64,000 nucleotides of DNA from an uncultured Erythrobacter sp. (GTDB lineage Bacteria > Pseudomonadota > Alphaproteobacteria > Sphingomonadales > Sphingomonadaceae), in assembly GCA_947493165.1 (NCBI GenBank), contig CANLPY010000001.1:744001-808000 (forward strand), in the 5' to 3' direction. The position numbers and the translations under genes are program-made. Below are positions 27,726 to 35,659 of the stretch, piece after piece; position 1 is the stretch's first letter; every line of letters begins with the position of its first letter. Below the pieces are notes generated by a model. The model did not search any database. It had not been told where the DNA came from and saw only the letters and a program-made list of their open reading frames with translations.

Positions 27726-27998
27726 CTATTCGTACGCGCGATCAATACCCATTAGTACCGGCATACGCAGCGCAGCAGGCACTGGGGCCTTTCTGCGCTT
27801 CTTCATCTTCTTGCACTTAGAGACCTGTTTTTCAGGCTCACTAGCAGGCGTTACGCGGTCACACGCGCGGTTCGTTTCAGCATCGGCTGAAACGCCAAAG
27901 TCGTGATTGATTACATCAGTAATAGATGCCTGCGCAGGCGCACCCAAGGCGGCAAGCCCGGTAAGCAAAGCAAGAAAGGCGATCAATTGGCGACGCAT
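27726..27998 (-). CDS. small secreted protein, function unknown
   Basis: A 90-residue protein with a clear signal peptide, MRRQLIAFLALLTGLAALGAPAQA, and a predicted cut after AQA. The mature part (about 66 residues) has two cysteines, in NRACDRV and SKCKKM, that could form a disulfide, then a strongly basic KKMKKRRK stretch and a proline/alanine tail. I do not recognise a family. It lies between secA and the two TonB-like genes, all on the minus strand, with 141 bp before secA and 35 bp after the upstream TonB-like gene, so it may be the last gene of that unit. The signal peptide and absence of shadow frames support it being real. Confidence 0.72.
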   Translation of the reverse strand: MRRQLIAFLALLTGLAALGAPAQASITDVINHDFGVSADAETNRACDRVTPASEPEKQVSKCKKMKKRRKAPVPAALRMPVLMGIDRAYE

Positions 27999-28033
27999 GA
28001 TTAAATCGATATAAGGCGAATAAGTTAATTCGT

Positions 28034-28834
28034 CTAGTCTGACGGCCTTTCTGCCGCGGCCGGCTTTTCAATAACTAGCGGCGCAGGCGGTTCCCAAGTC
28101 TTCACGTTCATCGAAAACTCTATCACTCTTGGCTGCGGCTCGCCATTTTCATCGCGCCACGGTTGCTCCTGCCGGAACAGGCCTTTGCACGGATCCTCTT
28201 CCTTGAACCCCATCGGAGGAGTCCCCGCCTGCTCGACAACCCGGCAATTGATTGCCGTTCCGTCAACTCGGATAGTGGCGCGGATCGTAAAGCTGAAATC
28301 ATTCAAGTCGTGCGGTCGAAATGACCACCTTTTGTAACTGGAAAAGCTACCCAGAGTTGGCTCGCCGTCTTGGTCGAGCGCAGGGTCGAACCGCGCCTTC
28401 TCGCGGACGATTTCGCAGGTCAGCGCATCCAATTCGGGAAAGCCGCTTGAATCGGTCACGGTGCAATCTGTGACCGCGCCTTCGGCATTGATTTTTACCG
28501 AATACATCACGAGTCCTTCGGCCTGCTGCCGATATAGGCTAGCTGGCAGGACAACGTCCTGAAACCATTCATATTGACTGAAAGTGGACGGGGCCTTGGC
28601 CGGGCGCGCCTTAGAAATCGGCGGCGGCGGTGGCGGTGCAGGCGGGGGTATACTGATCCCTCGCGTTGGCCGGGGCGCCGGCTGCGGTCTTGATGGAGGC
28701 GCTGGTGGGGCTGGGCTCAACGCTCCAGTGACCGCTTCTGCTTCGCCTTCCTCTTGTGCAGCGGCTGGCGCAGCGACCGTAGCAATCACAATTGGAGCCA
28801 CCAGCTTAGCGACATTCGCAAGCGCTTGGCTCAT
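28034..28834 (-). CDS. periplasmic TonB_C-like protein (copy 2)
   Basis: 266-residue protein with a hydrophobic start and AAPAAAQ as a possible signal-peptide cut, then a Pro-rich segment (residues about 40-75, including a run of eight prolines with one isoleucine). A TonB C-terminal-like module follows (GLVMYSVKINAEGAVTDCTV .. SGFPELDALTCEIV .. ARFDPALDQDG). A second, weaker module covers TIRATIRVDGTAINCRVVEQ and PWRDENGEPQPRVIEFSMNV. Both modules have a paired-cysteine pattern. True TonB proteins have an uncleaved N-terminal anchor; here the start looks like an export signal. It overlaps the upstream paralogue by 4 bp. No ExbB/ExbD genes are visible. The role is unknown. Confidence 0.78.
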   Translation of the reverse strand: MSQALANVAKLVAPIVIATVAAPAAAQEEGEAEAVTGALSPAPPAPPSRPQPAPRPTRGISIPPPAPPPPPPISKARPAKAPSTFSQYEWFQDVVLPASLYRQQAEGLVMYSVKINAEGAVTDCTVTDSSGFPELDALTCEIVREKARFDPALDQDGEPTLGSFSSYKRWSFRPHDLNDFSFTIRATIRVDGTAINCRVVEQAGTPPMGFKEEDPCKGLFRQEQPWRDENGEPQPRVIEFSMNVKTWEPPAPLVIEKPAAAERPSD

Positions 28835-29565
28835 TCAGGATCTTCCACTTTAATATCAAGGCTAAGGGTCACGCGTTTCGCCACAGGAACACCGTTCTCA
28901 TCGCGGTAGGGCGTTCCCGGACGGCCTTTGGTTTCAGGGCAGACGCTGCCGCGCTCCCGTGCTTTTTCGATATCTTCTAACATCCGTTTGGGAGGATTGC
29001 CTTCGATCGACAAAAGCTCGCAATCTTTCGTCACACCGCTTGCATCGTGCAAATATTGGAAGACAACGCGCATTTCCGGCGCTTCAGGCTCTTTCTTGCG
29101 CCACCTGTGTCGCCCTTCAAACACACCAGCGACATCCACACCCTCTGCGTCGAGCGCGGGCAAGAATTCTGCGCGTTCAAATACCAGCGGGCAGATTGCA
29201 TCGTCCAAAGCGGCGAAACCAGAACTTTCGGTGACTTCGCAGCCAGTCACTTTGCCGGTAACATCAACCGACACGTCGTAACCTACTGAACCCTCCTGAT
29301 CGGCGTTCCACGCGCTGATGGGATAATCTGCCTGCACAATCCAACCACGGTTCCGGTTTTGTAGCCGAGGCCGGCTGGATCTGTCGCGCGGTTCAGATGG
29401 CCGGACCGTCACTGGCGGTGGCGGCACGACATAGAGGTCCGTTGCTTCCGCCGCTTCTGCCACCGCATCCGCCGCCGCTTCGGCGGTCTCCTCCGCTGAT
29501 TGAGCCATAACTGGGGGGACCACGACAAATGTCGCACCGGCGAGAACAAAGCTGATATTTTTCAT
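28831..29565 (-). CDS. periplasmic TonB_C-like protein (copy 1)
   Basis: 244 residues from the ATG at 29565 (MKNISFVLAGATFVVVPPVMAQ), a good signal peptide ending in MAQ. An Ala/Glu-rich stretch and a short proline region (VVPPPPVTVRPSEPRD) lead to a TonB C-terminal-like module: GSVGYDVSVDVTGKVTGCEV, SGFAALDDAICPLV, AEFLPALDAEG. A second region resembles the second module of its neighbour, RVVFQYLHDASGVTKDCELL and PYRDENGVPVAKRVTLSLDI. The two genes are clearly tandem paralogues, coupled by an ATGA overlap. Divergent from argJ across 87 bp, so promoters for both lie there. Function unknown. Confidence 0.78.
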   Translation of the reverse strand: MKNISFVLAGATFVVVPPVMAQSAEETAEAAADAVAEAAEATDLYVVPPPPVTVRPSEPRDRSSRPRLQNRNRGWIVQADYPISAWNADQEGSVGYDVSVDVTGKVTGCEVTESSGFAALDDAICPLVFERAEFLPALDAEGVDVAGVFEGRHRWRKKEPEAPEMRVVFQYLHDASGVTKDCELLSIEGNPPKRMLEDIEKARERGSVCPETKGRPGTPYRDENGVPVAKRVTLSLDIKVEDPE

Positions 29566-29652
29566 GAACGTAGGACTATCAGAGTGCAACTGAAGGGCAA
29601 AGAGCAAATCCGCCGATTGCCCCAGCCAATTTTGCGCATTACGGCAATCGGT

Positions 29653-30882
29653 ATGGAACTTAAGACATCTCCGCTGGCCCTACCCTTTCCCGACATGCCG
29701 CCAATCGCAGGCGTGACCGTGCGAACCGCGCTTGCAGGATATAAGGCGGGCGCGACAAGTGCTGACCTGACATTTATAGAACTGGCTGAGGAAACCGCGG
29801 CGGCCGGCGTTTTCACACAGAGCGCCTGCGCCTCTAGCGAGGTGGAATTGGGCCGGGCAAATGTTGCACAAGGGTCTGCCCGCGCATTGATCGTCAATTC
29901 CGGCAATGCCAACGCCTTTACCGGCTATCGCGGGCGCGAAGCGGTGCAGCAGATCATGGAGCAGACAGCGCAGCATCTTGGCTGCGAGGCGAACCAAGTT
30001 TTCGTCTCCTCCACCGGCGTGATTGGCGTGCCCCTGCCGAAAGACAAGGCACGCGAAGGTTTGGCCGCTGCTTTCGAAGCAAGCGAGAGAGGCTGGAAAG
30101 ACGCGGCAAACGCCATCGGCACGACCGACACCTTTCCCAAGGGCGCACACGCATCAGCCATTATCGGAGACACTCGGGTAGAGCTTGCCGGGATCATCAA
30201 AGGCAGCGGCATGATCGCGCCTGATATGGCGACCATGCTCGGCTATATCTTTACCGATGCGGACATTGCGCCAGCATTCCTGCAAGAGCTGCTGAGCGCG
30301 GCCAATCTCCAAACCTATTCGTGCATCACAGTGGACGGCGACACTTCGACCAGCGACACGGTTATGGCATTTGCCACCGGCAAGGCTGGAAACGCGCGGA
30401 TTGAGAGCTTCGACAGCGTCGGCGCGGATGCCTTTGCAGCAGCGCTGACCGATGTGTGCCGCAGCCTCGCGCAATTGGTCGTGCGCGATGGCGAAGGCGC
30501 TAGCAAGTTCATAACCGTGCGCGTTTCGGGCGCTTCGGATGATGGCAGCGCGCGCCGCATTGGCTTGGCAATTGCGAACTCCCCGCTCGTCAAAACCGCG
30601 ATTGCGGGAGAGGATGCGAACTGGGGCCGCGTCGTCATGGCGGTTGGCAAAGCGGGTGAGCCAGCGGACCGCGACACGCTTTCTGTCGCATTCGGCGGCA
30701 TCTGGGCCGCGAAAGATGGCCTCCCCGTCGATGATTATGATGAAGCGCCCGTGGCGCAGCATTTGAAGGGCGAAGAAATCGACCTTGCGGTGGACCTTGG
30801 CATTGGCCCTGGCCGCGCGACCGTTTGGACTTGTGATTTGACGCATGGCTACATCTCAATAAACGCGGATTATAGATCGTGA
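29653..30882 (+). CDS. argJ: bifunctional glutamate N-acetyltransferase/amino-acid acetyltransferase
   Basis: ArgJ moves the acetyl group from N-acetylornithine to glutamate and, if bifunctional, also makes N-acetylglutamate from acetyl-CoA, in arginine synthesis. It has 409 residues from the ATG at 29653. The protein is made as one chain that cuts itself before the threonine of the DMATMLGYIFTDA motif (Thr194), giving alpha and beta subunits. Other motifs are VNSGNANAFTG, VSSTGVIGVPLP, KGSGMIAP, TVDGDTSTSDTV and GEDANWGRVVMAVGKAG. It shares a 4-bp GTGA overlap with the next gene. The TonB-like genes are read the other way. Confidence 0.95.
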   Translation: MELKTSPLALPFPDMPPIAGVTVRTALAGYKAGATSADLTFIELAEETAAAGVFTQSACASSEVELGRANVAQGSARALIVNSGNANAFTGYRGREAVQQIMEQTAQHLGCEANQVFVSSTGVIGVPLPKDKAREGLAAAFEASERGWKDAANAIGTTDTFPKGAHASAIIGDTRVELAGIIKGSGMIAPDMATMLGYIFTDADIAPAFLQELLSAANLQTYSCITVDGDTSTSDTVMAFATGKAGNARIESFDSVGADAFAAALTDVCRSLAQLVVRDGEGASKFITVRVSGASDDGSARRIGLAIANSPLVKTAIAGEDANWGRVVMAVGKAGEPADRDTLSVAFGGIWAAKDGLPVDDYDEAPVAQHLKGEEIDLAVDLGIGPGRATVWTCDLTHGYISINADYRS

Positions 30883-31688
30883 GCGACGATGGCCTAAGCG
30901 CCCTTGATGGCGAAATTCGCGATCTGATGCGGTTTGCCGCGCGCGGCTCTATGCTGCCGCGATTCCAGCAGCTTGCCGACCACGAAATTGAGATGAAGGG
31001 CGCAGACGATCCCGTCACCGTGGTTGACCGCGAAGTGGAAGGCTTCCTTTCAGAAGCTCTGACAAAGCTCGCGCCCGGCGTGCCTGTAGTTGGCGAGGAA
31101 GCTGCGCACGAGGATAAGAGCGTGCTCGATCACCTCTCTCAGCAATGCTGGATTATCGACCCACTTGATGGGACCGCGAACTTTGCTGAGGGGAAAGAAC
31201 CGTTCGGCATTATCATCGCGCTGGCTGATGCGGGCAAAGCCGTCGCCGGATGGCTTTATGACCCGGTTGGAGACAGGCTCTGCCATGCCAAGGCCGGCGA
31301 AGGCGCGTTTATCGACGGCGTGAAAATTGCTGCGCGCACCAGCGGTCAAAACCCGCCAATTGCAGCGATTTCAAAGCTGTTTCTGGATGAGGCTGAGCGC
31401 GCCGAAGTCGATGCCAAAATCGCGCCGCATTATGCGCTGGTCGATATTCCGCGCTGCGCCGCCGAACAATACCCCCGCCTTGCGCTGGGCGAAAACGACG
31501 TTTCAACCTTTAAGCGCACGCTTGCCTGGGATCACGCCGCTGGCGCGTTGTGGCTGAACGAAGCTGGCGGAAAAGCCGCACGGCTCGATGGCAGCGACTA
31601 CCGCGTCGATCAGGCAGACGTGGAGGGGATGGTCGGCGCATCAAGCCCGGCCATTTGGGATGCGTTTGTAGAACGCCTCGCCAATTAA
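30879..31688 (+). CDS. inositol monophosphatase family protein (GTG start)
   Basis: Mg-dependent phosphatase of 269 residues with the family motifs VVGEEA (metal-binding Glu), IIDPLDGTANFAEGKEPFG and LAWDHAAGALWLNEAGGKA. Relatives hydrolyse inositol phosphates, 3'-phosphoadenosine phosphate (CysQ) or histidinol phosphate (HisN). Linked to argJ in an amino-acid gene context, a histidinol-phosphatase role is conceivable but not shown; the motif variation from WDH AAG does not decide it. The GTG start at 30879 overlaps the argJ stop, indicating coupling. Convergent with trxA over 86 bp that hold two palindromes. Confidence 0.88.
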   Translation: MSDDGLSALDGEIRDLMRFAARGSMLPRFQQLADHEIEMKGADDPVTVVDREVEGFLSEALTKLAPGVPVVGEEAAHEDKSVLDHLSQQCWIIDPLDGTANFAEGKEPFGIIIALADAGKAVAGWLYDPVGDRLCHAKAGEGAFIDGVKIAARTSGQNPPIAAISKLFLDEAERAEVDAKIAPHYALVDIPRCAAEQYPRLALGENDVSTFKRTLAWDHAAGALWLNEAGGKAARLDGSDYRVDQADVEGMVGASSPAIWDAFVERLAN

Positions 31689-31713
31689 CAAGTTTGAGAA
31701 ATCGGTCAGCGGA

Positions 31714-31764
31714 GCGGACTAGTCCGCAAGCCGCGAGGAAGCCGCACCCTGGATAGGGCGCGGC
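31714..31764. terminator. two palindromes between convergent genes, possible bidirectional terminator
   Basis: A perfect 14-bp palindrome, GCGGACTAGTCCGC (31714-31727), is followed by a hairpin with arms GCCGCACCCT (31741-31750) and AGGGCGCGGC (31755-31764), with one mismatch. The minus-strand side ends near a short A/T stretch after trxA. There is no strong T run on either side, so the terminator call is weak. Confidence 0.4.
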
Positions 31765-31774
31765 CCCAACAAAA

Positions 31775-32095
31775 TCACAATTCGCCTTCGATCCATTCTT
31801 TAAGCTGGCTTTTCGGAGCAGCACCCAATTTCTGCGCGACCGCTTCGCCGTTCTTGAACAGGACCATCAAGGGGATCGACTGAACGCCCATATCCGCGGG
31901 AATGCCGGTGTTTTCCATAATGTCCATCTTGGCGATCTTGACCTTGCCGTCCAGCTCATCACTGATTTCTTCTAGCGATGGCCCGATCATCTTGCACGGT
32001 CCGCACCATTCGGCCCAGAAATCGACCAGAACCGGGGTATCGCTTTCCAGCACATCGGCTTTGAAACTGTCGTCGCTCACATTGAAAGTGGCCAT
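31775..32095 (-). CDS. trxA: thioredoxin
   Basis: General cytoplasmic protein disulfide reductase, 106 residues. The redox site WAEWCGPCKMIGP has Cys31 and Cys34. The buried Asp is in VLVDFW, and the cis-proline is in VQSIPLMVLFKNG. The length and motif order are those of thioredoxin 1. It lies 48 bp downstream of addA, and the addB-addA-trxA order is common in alphaproteobacteria, so it may share the recombination-gene transcript while also having its own promoter. Its start codon is preceded by GGAGAATTCC, a good ribosome site. Nothing unusual. Confidence 0.96.
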   Translation of the reverse strand: MATFNVSDDSFKADVLESDTPVLVDFWAEWCGPCKMIGPSLEEISDELDGKVKIAKMDIMENTGIPADMGVQSIPLMVLFKNGEAVAQKLGAAPKSQLKEWIEGEL

Positions 32096-32143
32096 TGGAA
32101 TTCTCCTTATCGTGTTGCCGTGTAATTTAGGCTTGATTGCGTT

Positions 32144-35100
32144 TCACTCAACCACTGGCGGGGCAAACCTTTCCTGCGCGCTGCCCAAAACGTTCTTTTG
32201 CGCTTCAATCTGCGCCTGCGAAAGCGCAAAGATCTGGGGGGTTTGGGTGTAGAGGACAGCAGCCGAAACCATCCTGTCGGGATAGATTTGCTCTAGCGCG
32301 GCGACATAGGCCGCCATCTGTTTGACGGTTGCTGCGGGGATATTCTCTGCCGATCTGGGCGGCCGGCGCGTCGTCTTATAATCGACAATGGTGACGCTTT
32401 CCTCGCTTACAAGCAGCCGGTCAACCGTGCCCGCGATCACGATACCGCCGACCGTCGCAGCTAAGGGAACCTCCGCTAGCGCAGCGGGCGCAAATATCTC
32501 GGCGAATTGCGGATCAGCGATCACTTGGAGCGCGCTTGCCGCCATTTCCGCGCGCGCTTCCTCTGGCAAGTCAGCCGCTTGCCGGTCGAGCCACGCTTCG
32601 GCAGCGAATTCGCGGGCATCCGGCGCGACTTCAGGCAGACGTTCAAGCAGGCTGTGGATCAACACACCGCGGCGCGCTGCAGTCTTGGCGATTTCAGGGG
32701 CGAGCGGCGGATCAGCGGCCAAATCCTCTCCCGCAGCACTCGGAGCGAGCGGTCGCGGTGGCTTGGGCTCTGGGCCGATTGGGGTTCTCGCCCAAACCGG
32801 CAGTTCAATGTCCGCGTCAACCTCTTTGCGGGCTACTTTCGGTCGTTCATCCGCGCGGTAACCCCATTCACGCCGCGCACCCCAGATGGGGTCGGTCACT
32901 TCGTCCTCGACAAAGATCGGCGCAAGCCGCGCATACCAGCTATCATCATGCGGGCCGTTCTTGTCCTTTGGCCCCAGCGATCCGGTAATGAACAGCCCTT
33001 CTTCAGCGCGGGTCATTGCAACATACATCAGGCGCCAATGCTCCTGCATTTCAGCAATGCTTGCGGTCTCTTGCGCGTCAGATACTGGTCCTGCCCGCTC
33101 TTCTTTGGAGAGGCGCGGCAAAGGAACAATCCGATTATCGTCCTGCGGCGCGGCCTCACCCAAGGGTGTTTCTTCCAGCTCAATCGATCCGCCCTGCCCC
33201 GGCTTGCTGGTTGCATCCGCAAGGATCACTATGGGCGCCTGCAAGCCCTTGGAACCGTGCACCGTCATCACGCGGACCTGTTCACCCGCTTCGCCAGGAT
33301 CGCGTTTCAGTTCACCCTCGCCCGCATCAAACCACTGCAAAAACCCTGTCAGGCTAGGCACGCTCGCGCTCTCATAGGCGAAAGCTGCGTTCACCAGTTC
33401 ATCAATCGGATCATTGGCTTCCCGCCCCAGACGCGCGACCAGTTTTGCGCGCGCTTGCCATGGCCCGATCAGCAGCCAAGCCAGCAGAGCCTGCGGTGTT
33501 TCGTAATCGGCAAGGCTAAGCAGTTCGCGCAATTTATCAGCAGTTTGCGCGACAAATGGCTCCGCTGACTGACGCAGGTGGTTCCACAGCCGCACGCCCT
33601 TTTTGCGCCGCACATATTTCAGCAAATCATCTTGGCTCCACCCGATCAGCGGACTGGAAAGCAGATTAGCAAGCATCAGATCATCAAGCGGCTGGGCCGC
33701 AAATCGCAGCGCGGCGAGCAAGTCTTTCACAGCTAAGGGCGCGCCCAGACGCAGGCGGTCGACACCCGCCACCGGCACGCCTTTGGCATGAAGCCGGGCA
33801 ACGATAAGCGCGGCCAGATCCTTGCGCTTGCGCACCAGCACCATGACATCGCCCGCATTGCCGGCGCGCGGTTCGCCGCCTTTCATCAGGATGAAGGGTT
33901 CCTCGCGCTTGTGCCAGCGCCGCACTTGTTCAGCGATCTGATCCGCCAATTTGCGATCATGCTGAGCGAGCCAATCTTGCTCTCCATCGCTCCCCTCAGG
34001 ATCGCCAGTTTCGACCTGATCGCTGTCACTCCCGCCGCGCACAGGGTTCCATAAAGTGACTAAACCTGCGCGCTCTTCACCCACATGCGGCGCAGGATCA
34101 CCGTCCAGACCAAACGCGCTGGATCCAACGGCATCAATCGCTCGGTTGACGAATTCGAGCACTGCGTTCGACGTGCGAAAGCTCTGCCCCAAATCGAGTT
34201 CTCGCCAATTGGGAACACGTCTGCGCCGAGCTTCGAGAGCATTGGCGCGCGCAGTCTCAATCTCAGCGTTGACCTTTTCCTTGGCGCGAGCGAAATTCTC
34301 AGGACTGGTCCCTTGAAAGCCGAAAATCGCCTGTTTGTAGTCGCCCACGGTAAAGATGGTGCGCAGCTTATCACCCGCCGCGCCCTCACCTGAGAAGAAG
34401 TCGTCAATCAGCGCAAAAACAATATCCCATTGCGCGCTATTGGTGTCCTGCGCCTCATCAATCAGGATGTGATCAAACCGCCGATCAAGTTTGTAGCGGA
34501 TCCAGTCCGATGCCTCTTTGCGGCCTAGCAGATCAGCAGCAAGCTGGATCAAATCATCGAAATCGAGCAGCGCTTCGCGCGTCTTTGCCTCTTCCCAGCG
34601 CAGCGCAAATGCCCGGCCCAGTTCCAGCGCGGGGGTGAGCAATTCGGCAAGGTTCAGGAGCGCGCGGCGCTCTGCATGTTGCCGCATCACATCGGCAATT
34701 GCTTCCTGCCATTTGGGAATGCTCGGTTCGGCTTTGCTTGGCTTGTCCATTTTCCGCGGGCTGCCGGTCTTGGTCAGCACCGTATCGAGAAAGCCGCCAG
34801 CATGGTCGGCGCGCTGGTCCAAAGGCAGCGCAAACCATCGCTCGAGAAATGCTGTCGTCTCTCTGCCTATCTTGGTGCTCCACTCGCGCATATGCGGCAG
34901 CAACAAGCGCAATTGGTCGTCAGGGAAGGTATCCGGGTGGAATATCTCCTTCGCCCACGCCTCATCCGCATCCGCTGGCATATCAAGCAAACGATTGACC
35001 CGTGCGCCCATGGGCGGCTGCCACGCACCTGGTCCGTGCCACATGTGCCGCGCGCTCGCGCACCGCATGAGCCAGCTGCGCAAAGCATCCGGGTCTTTGC

Positions 35101-35659
35101 GCGTGGTAAACAGGTCCACCGCATCCAGCACCGTTCGATCGGATGTGTGTTGCGCCTCATCCAGCATTTCGGAGAGCACTTCGCGTGCGAGTAGTTCGCG
35201 CTCACGGTCCTCCATCGGCTTGGCGCCGGGCTGTAAGTTCGCCTCTCCAGGAAAGTTGCCAAGCAGCCACTGCGCAAAGGCGTGGATCGTATCAATACGC
35301 AGGCCGCCGCCGGGGCAATCGAGCACGCTGGCAAACAAAGTCCGCGCCCGCGCCTGTGTTTCCGGGCCAATGTCTGCACCCAAATAGCCAAGCTCACGCC
35401 CGAGTGTGGTAGGCTCCAACCGCACCCAGCGCGCCAGCACAGCGTTGATGCGGTTGGCCATTTCCGCCGCGCCCGCCTTGGTAAAGGTAAGGCACAGGAT
35501 TTGACCCGGATCGACATCGGGGCGCAGGAGCAAGCGCAGCACGCGGGCAGACAGCACTTGCGTCTTGCCCGTCCCGGCGGAAGCCGAGAGCCACACATTG
35601 TCCGCCGGGTTCACAGCCTCGCGCTGATTGCCTGCAAGTGGGAATACCGCGCCGCTCAT
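32144..35659 (-). CDS. addA: double-strand-break repair helicase-nuclease AddA
   Basis: 1171-residue UvrD-like helicase fused to a RecB-type nuclease, the AddA subunit of the alphaproteobacterial end-resection complex. Helicase motifs are the Walker A SASAGTGKTQVLSARVLRLL near residue 30, ILCLTFTKAGAAEMANR (motif Ia), LIDEAQDTNSAQWDIV (motif II), TVGDYKQAIFGFQG (motif III), VMTVHGSKGLQAPIV (motif V) and YVAMTRAEEGLFI (motif VI). The C-terminal nuclease has VDRLLVSEESVTIVDYKT with the catalytic Asp and Lys. It overlaps addB by 4 bp, so the subunits are translated together. Confidence 0.95.
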   Translation of the reverse strand: MSGAVFPLAGNQREAVNPADNVWLSASAGTGKTQVLSARVLRLLLRPDVDPGQILCLTFTKAGAAEMANRINAVLARWVRLEPTTLGRELGYLGADIGPETQARARTLFASVLDCPGGGLRIDTIHAFAQWLLGNFPGEANLQPGAKPMEDRERELLAREVLSEMLDEAQHTSDRTVLDAVDLFTTRKDPDALRSWLMRCASARHMWHGPGAWQPPMGARVNRLLDMPADADEAWAKEIFHPDTFPDDQLRLLLPHMREWSTKIGRETTAFLERWFALPLDQRADHAGGFLDTVLTKTGSPRKMDKPSKAEPSIPKWQEAIADVMRQHAERRALLNLAELLTPALELGRAFALRWEEAKTREALLDFDDLIQLAADLLGRKEASDWIRYKLDRRFDHILIDEAQDTNSAQWDIVFALIDDFFSGEGAAGDKLRTIFTVGDYKQAIFGFQGTSPENFARAKEKVNAEIETARANALEARRRRVPNWRELDLGQSFRTSNAVLEFVNRAIDAVGSSAFGLDGDPAPHVGEERAGLVTLWNPVRGGSDSDQVETGDPEGSDGEQDWLAQHDRKLADQIAEQVRRWHKREEPFILMKGGEPRAGNAGDVMVLVRKRKDLAALIVARLHAKGVPVAGVDRLRLGAPLAVKDLLAALRFAAQPLDDLMLANLLSSPLIGWSQDDLLKYVRRKKGVRLWNHLRQSAEPFVAQTADKLRELLSLADYETPQALLAWLLIGPWQARAKLVARLGREANDPIDELVNAAFAYESASVPSLTGFLQWFDAGEGELKRDPGEAGEQVRVMTVHGSKGLQAPIVILADATSKPGQGGSIELEETPLGEAAPQDDNRIVPLPRLSKEERAGPVSDAQETASIAEMQEHWRLMYVAMTRAEEGLFITGSLGPKDKNGPHDDSWYARLAPIFVEDEVTDPIWGARREWGYRADERPKVARKEVDADIELPVWARTPIGPEPKPPRPLAPSAAGEDLAADPPLAPEIAKTAARRGVLIHSLLERLPEVAPDAREFAAEAWLDRQAADLPEEARAEMAASALQVIADPQFAEIFAPAALAEVPLAATVGGIVIAGTVDRLLVSEESVTIVDYKTTRRPPRSAENIPAATVKQMAAYVAALEQIYPDRMVSAAVLYTQTPQIFALSQAQIEAQKNVLGSAQERFAPPVVE

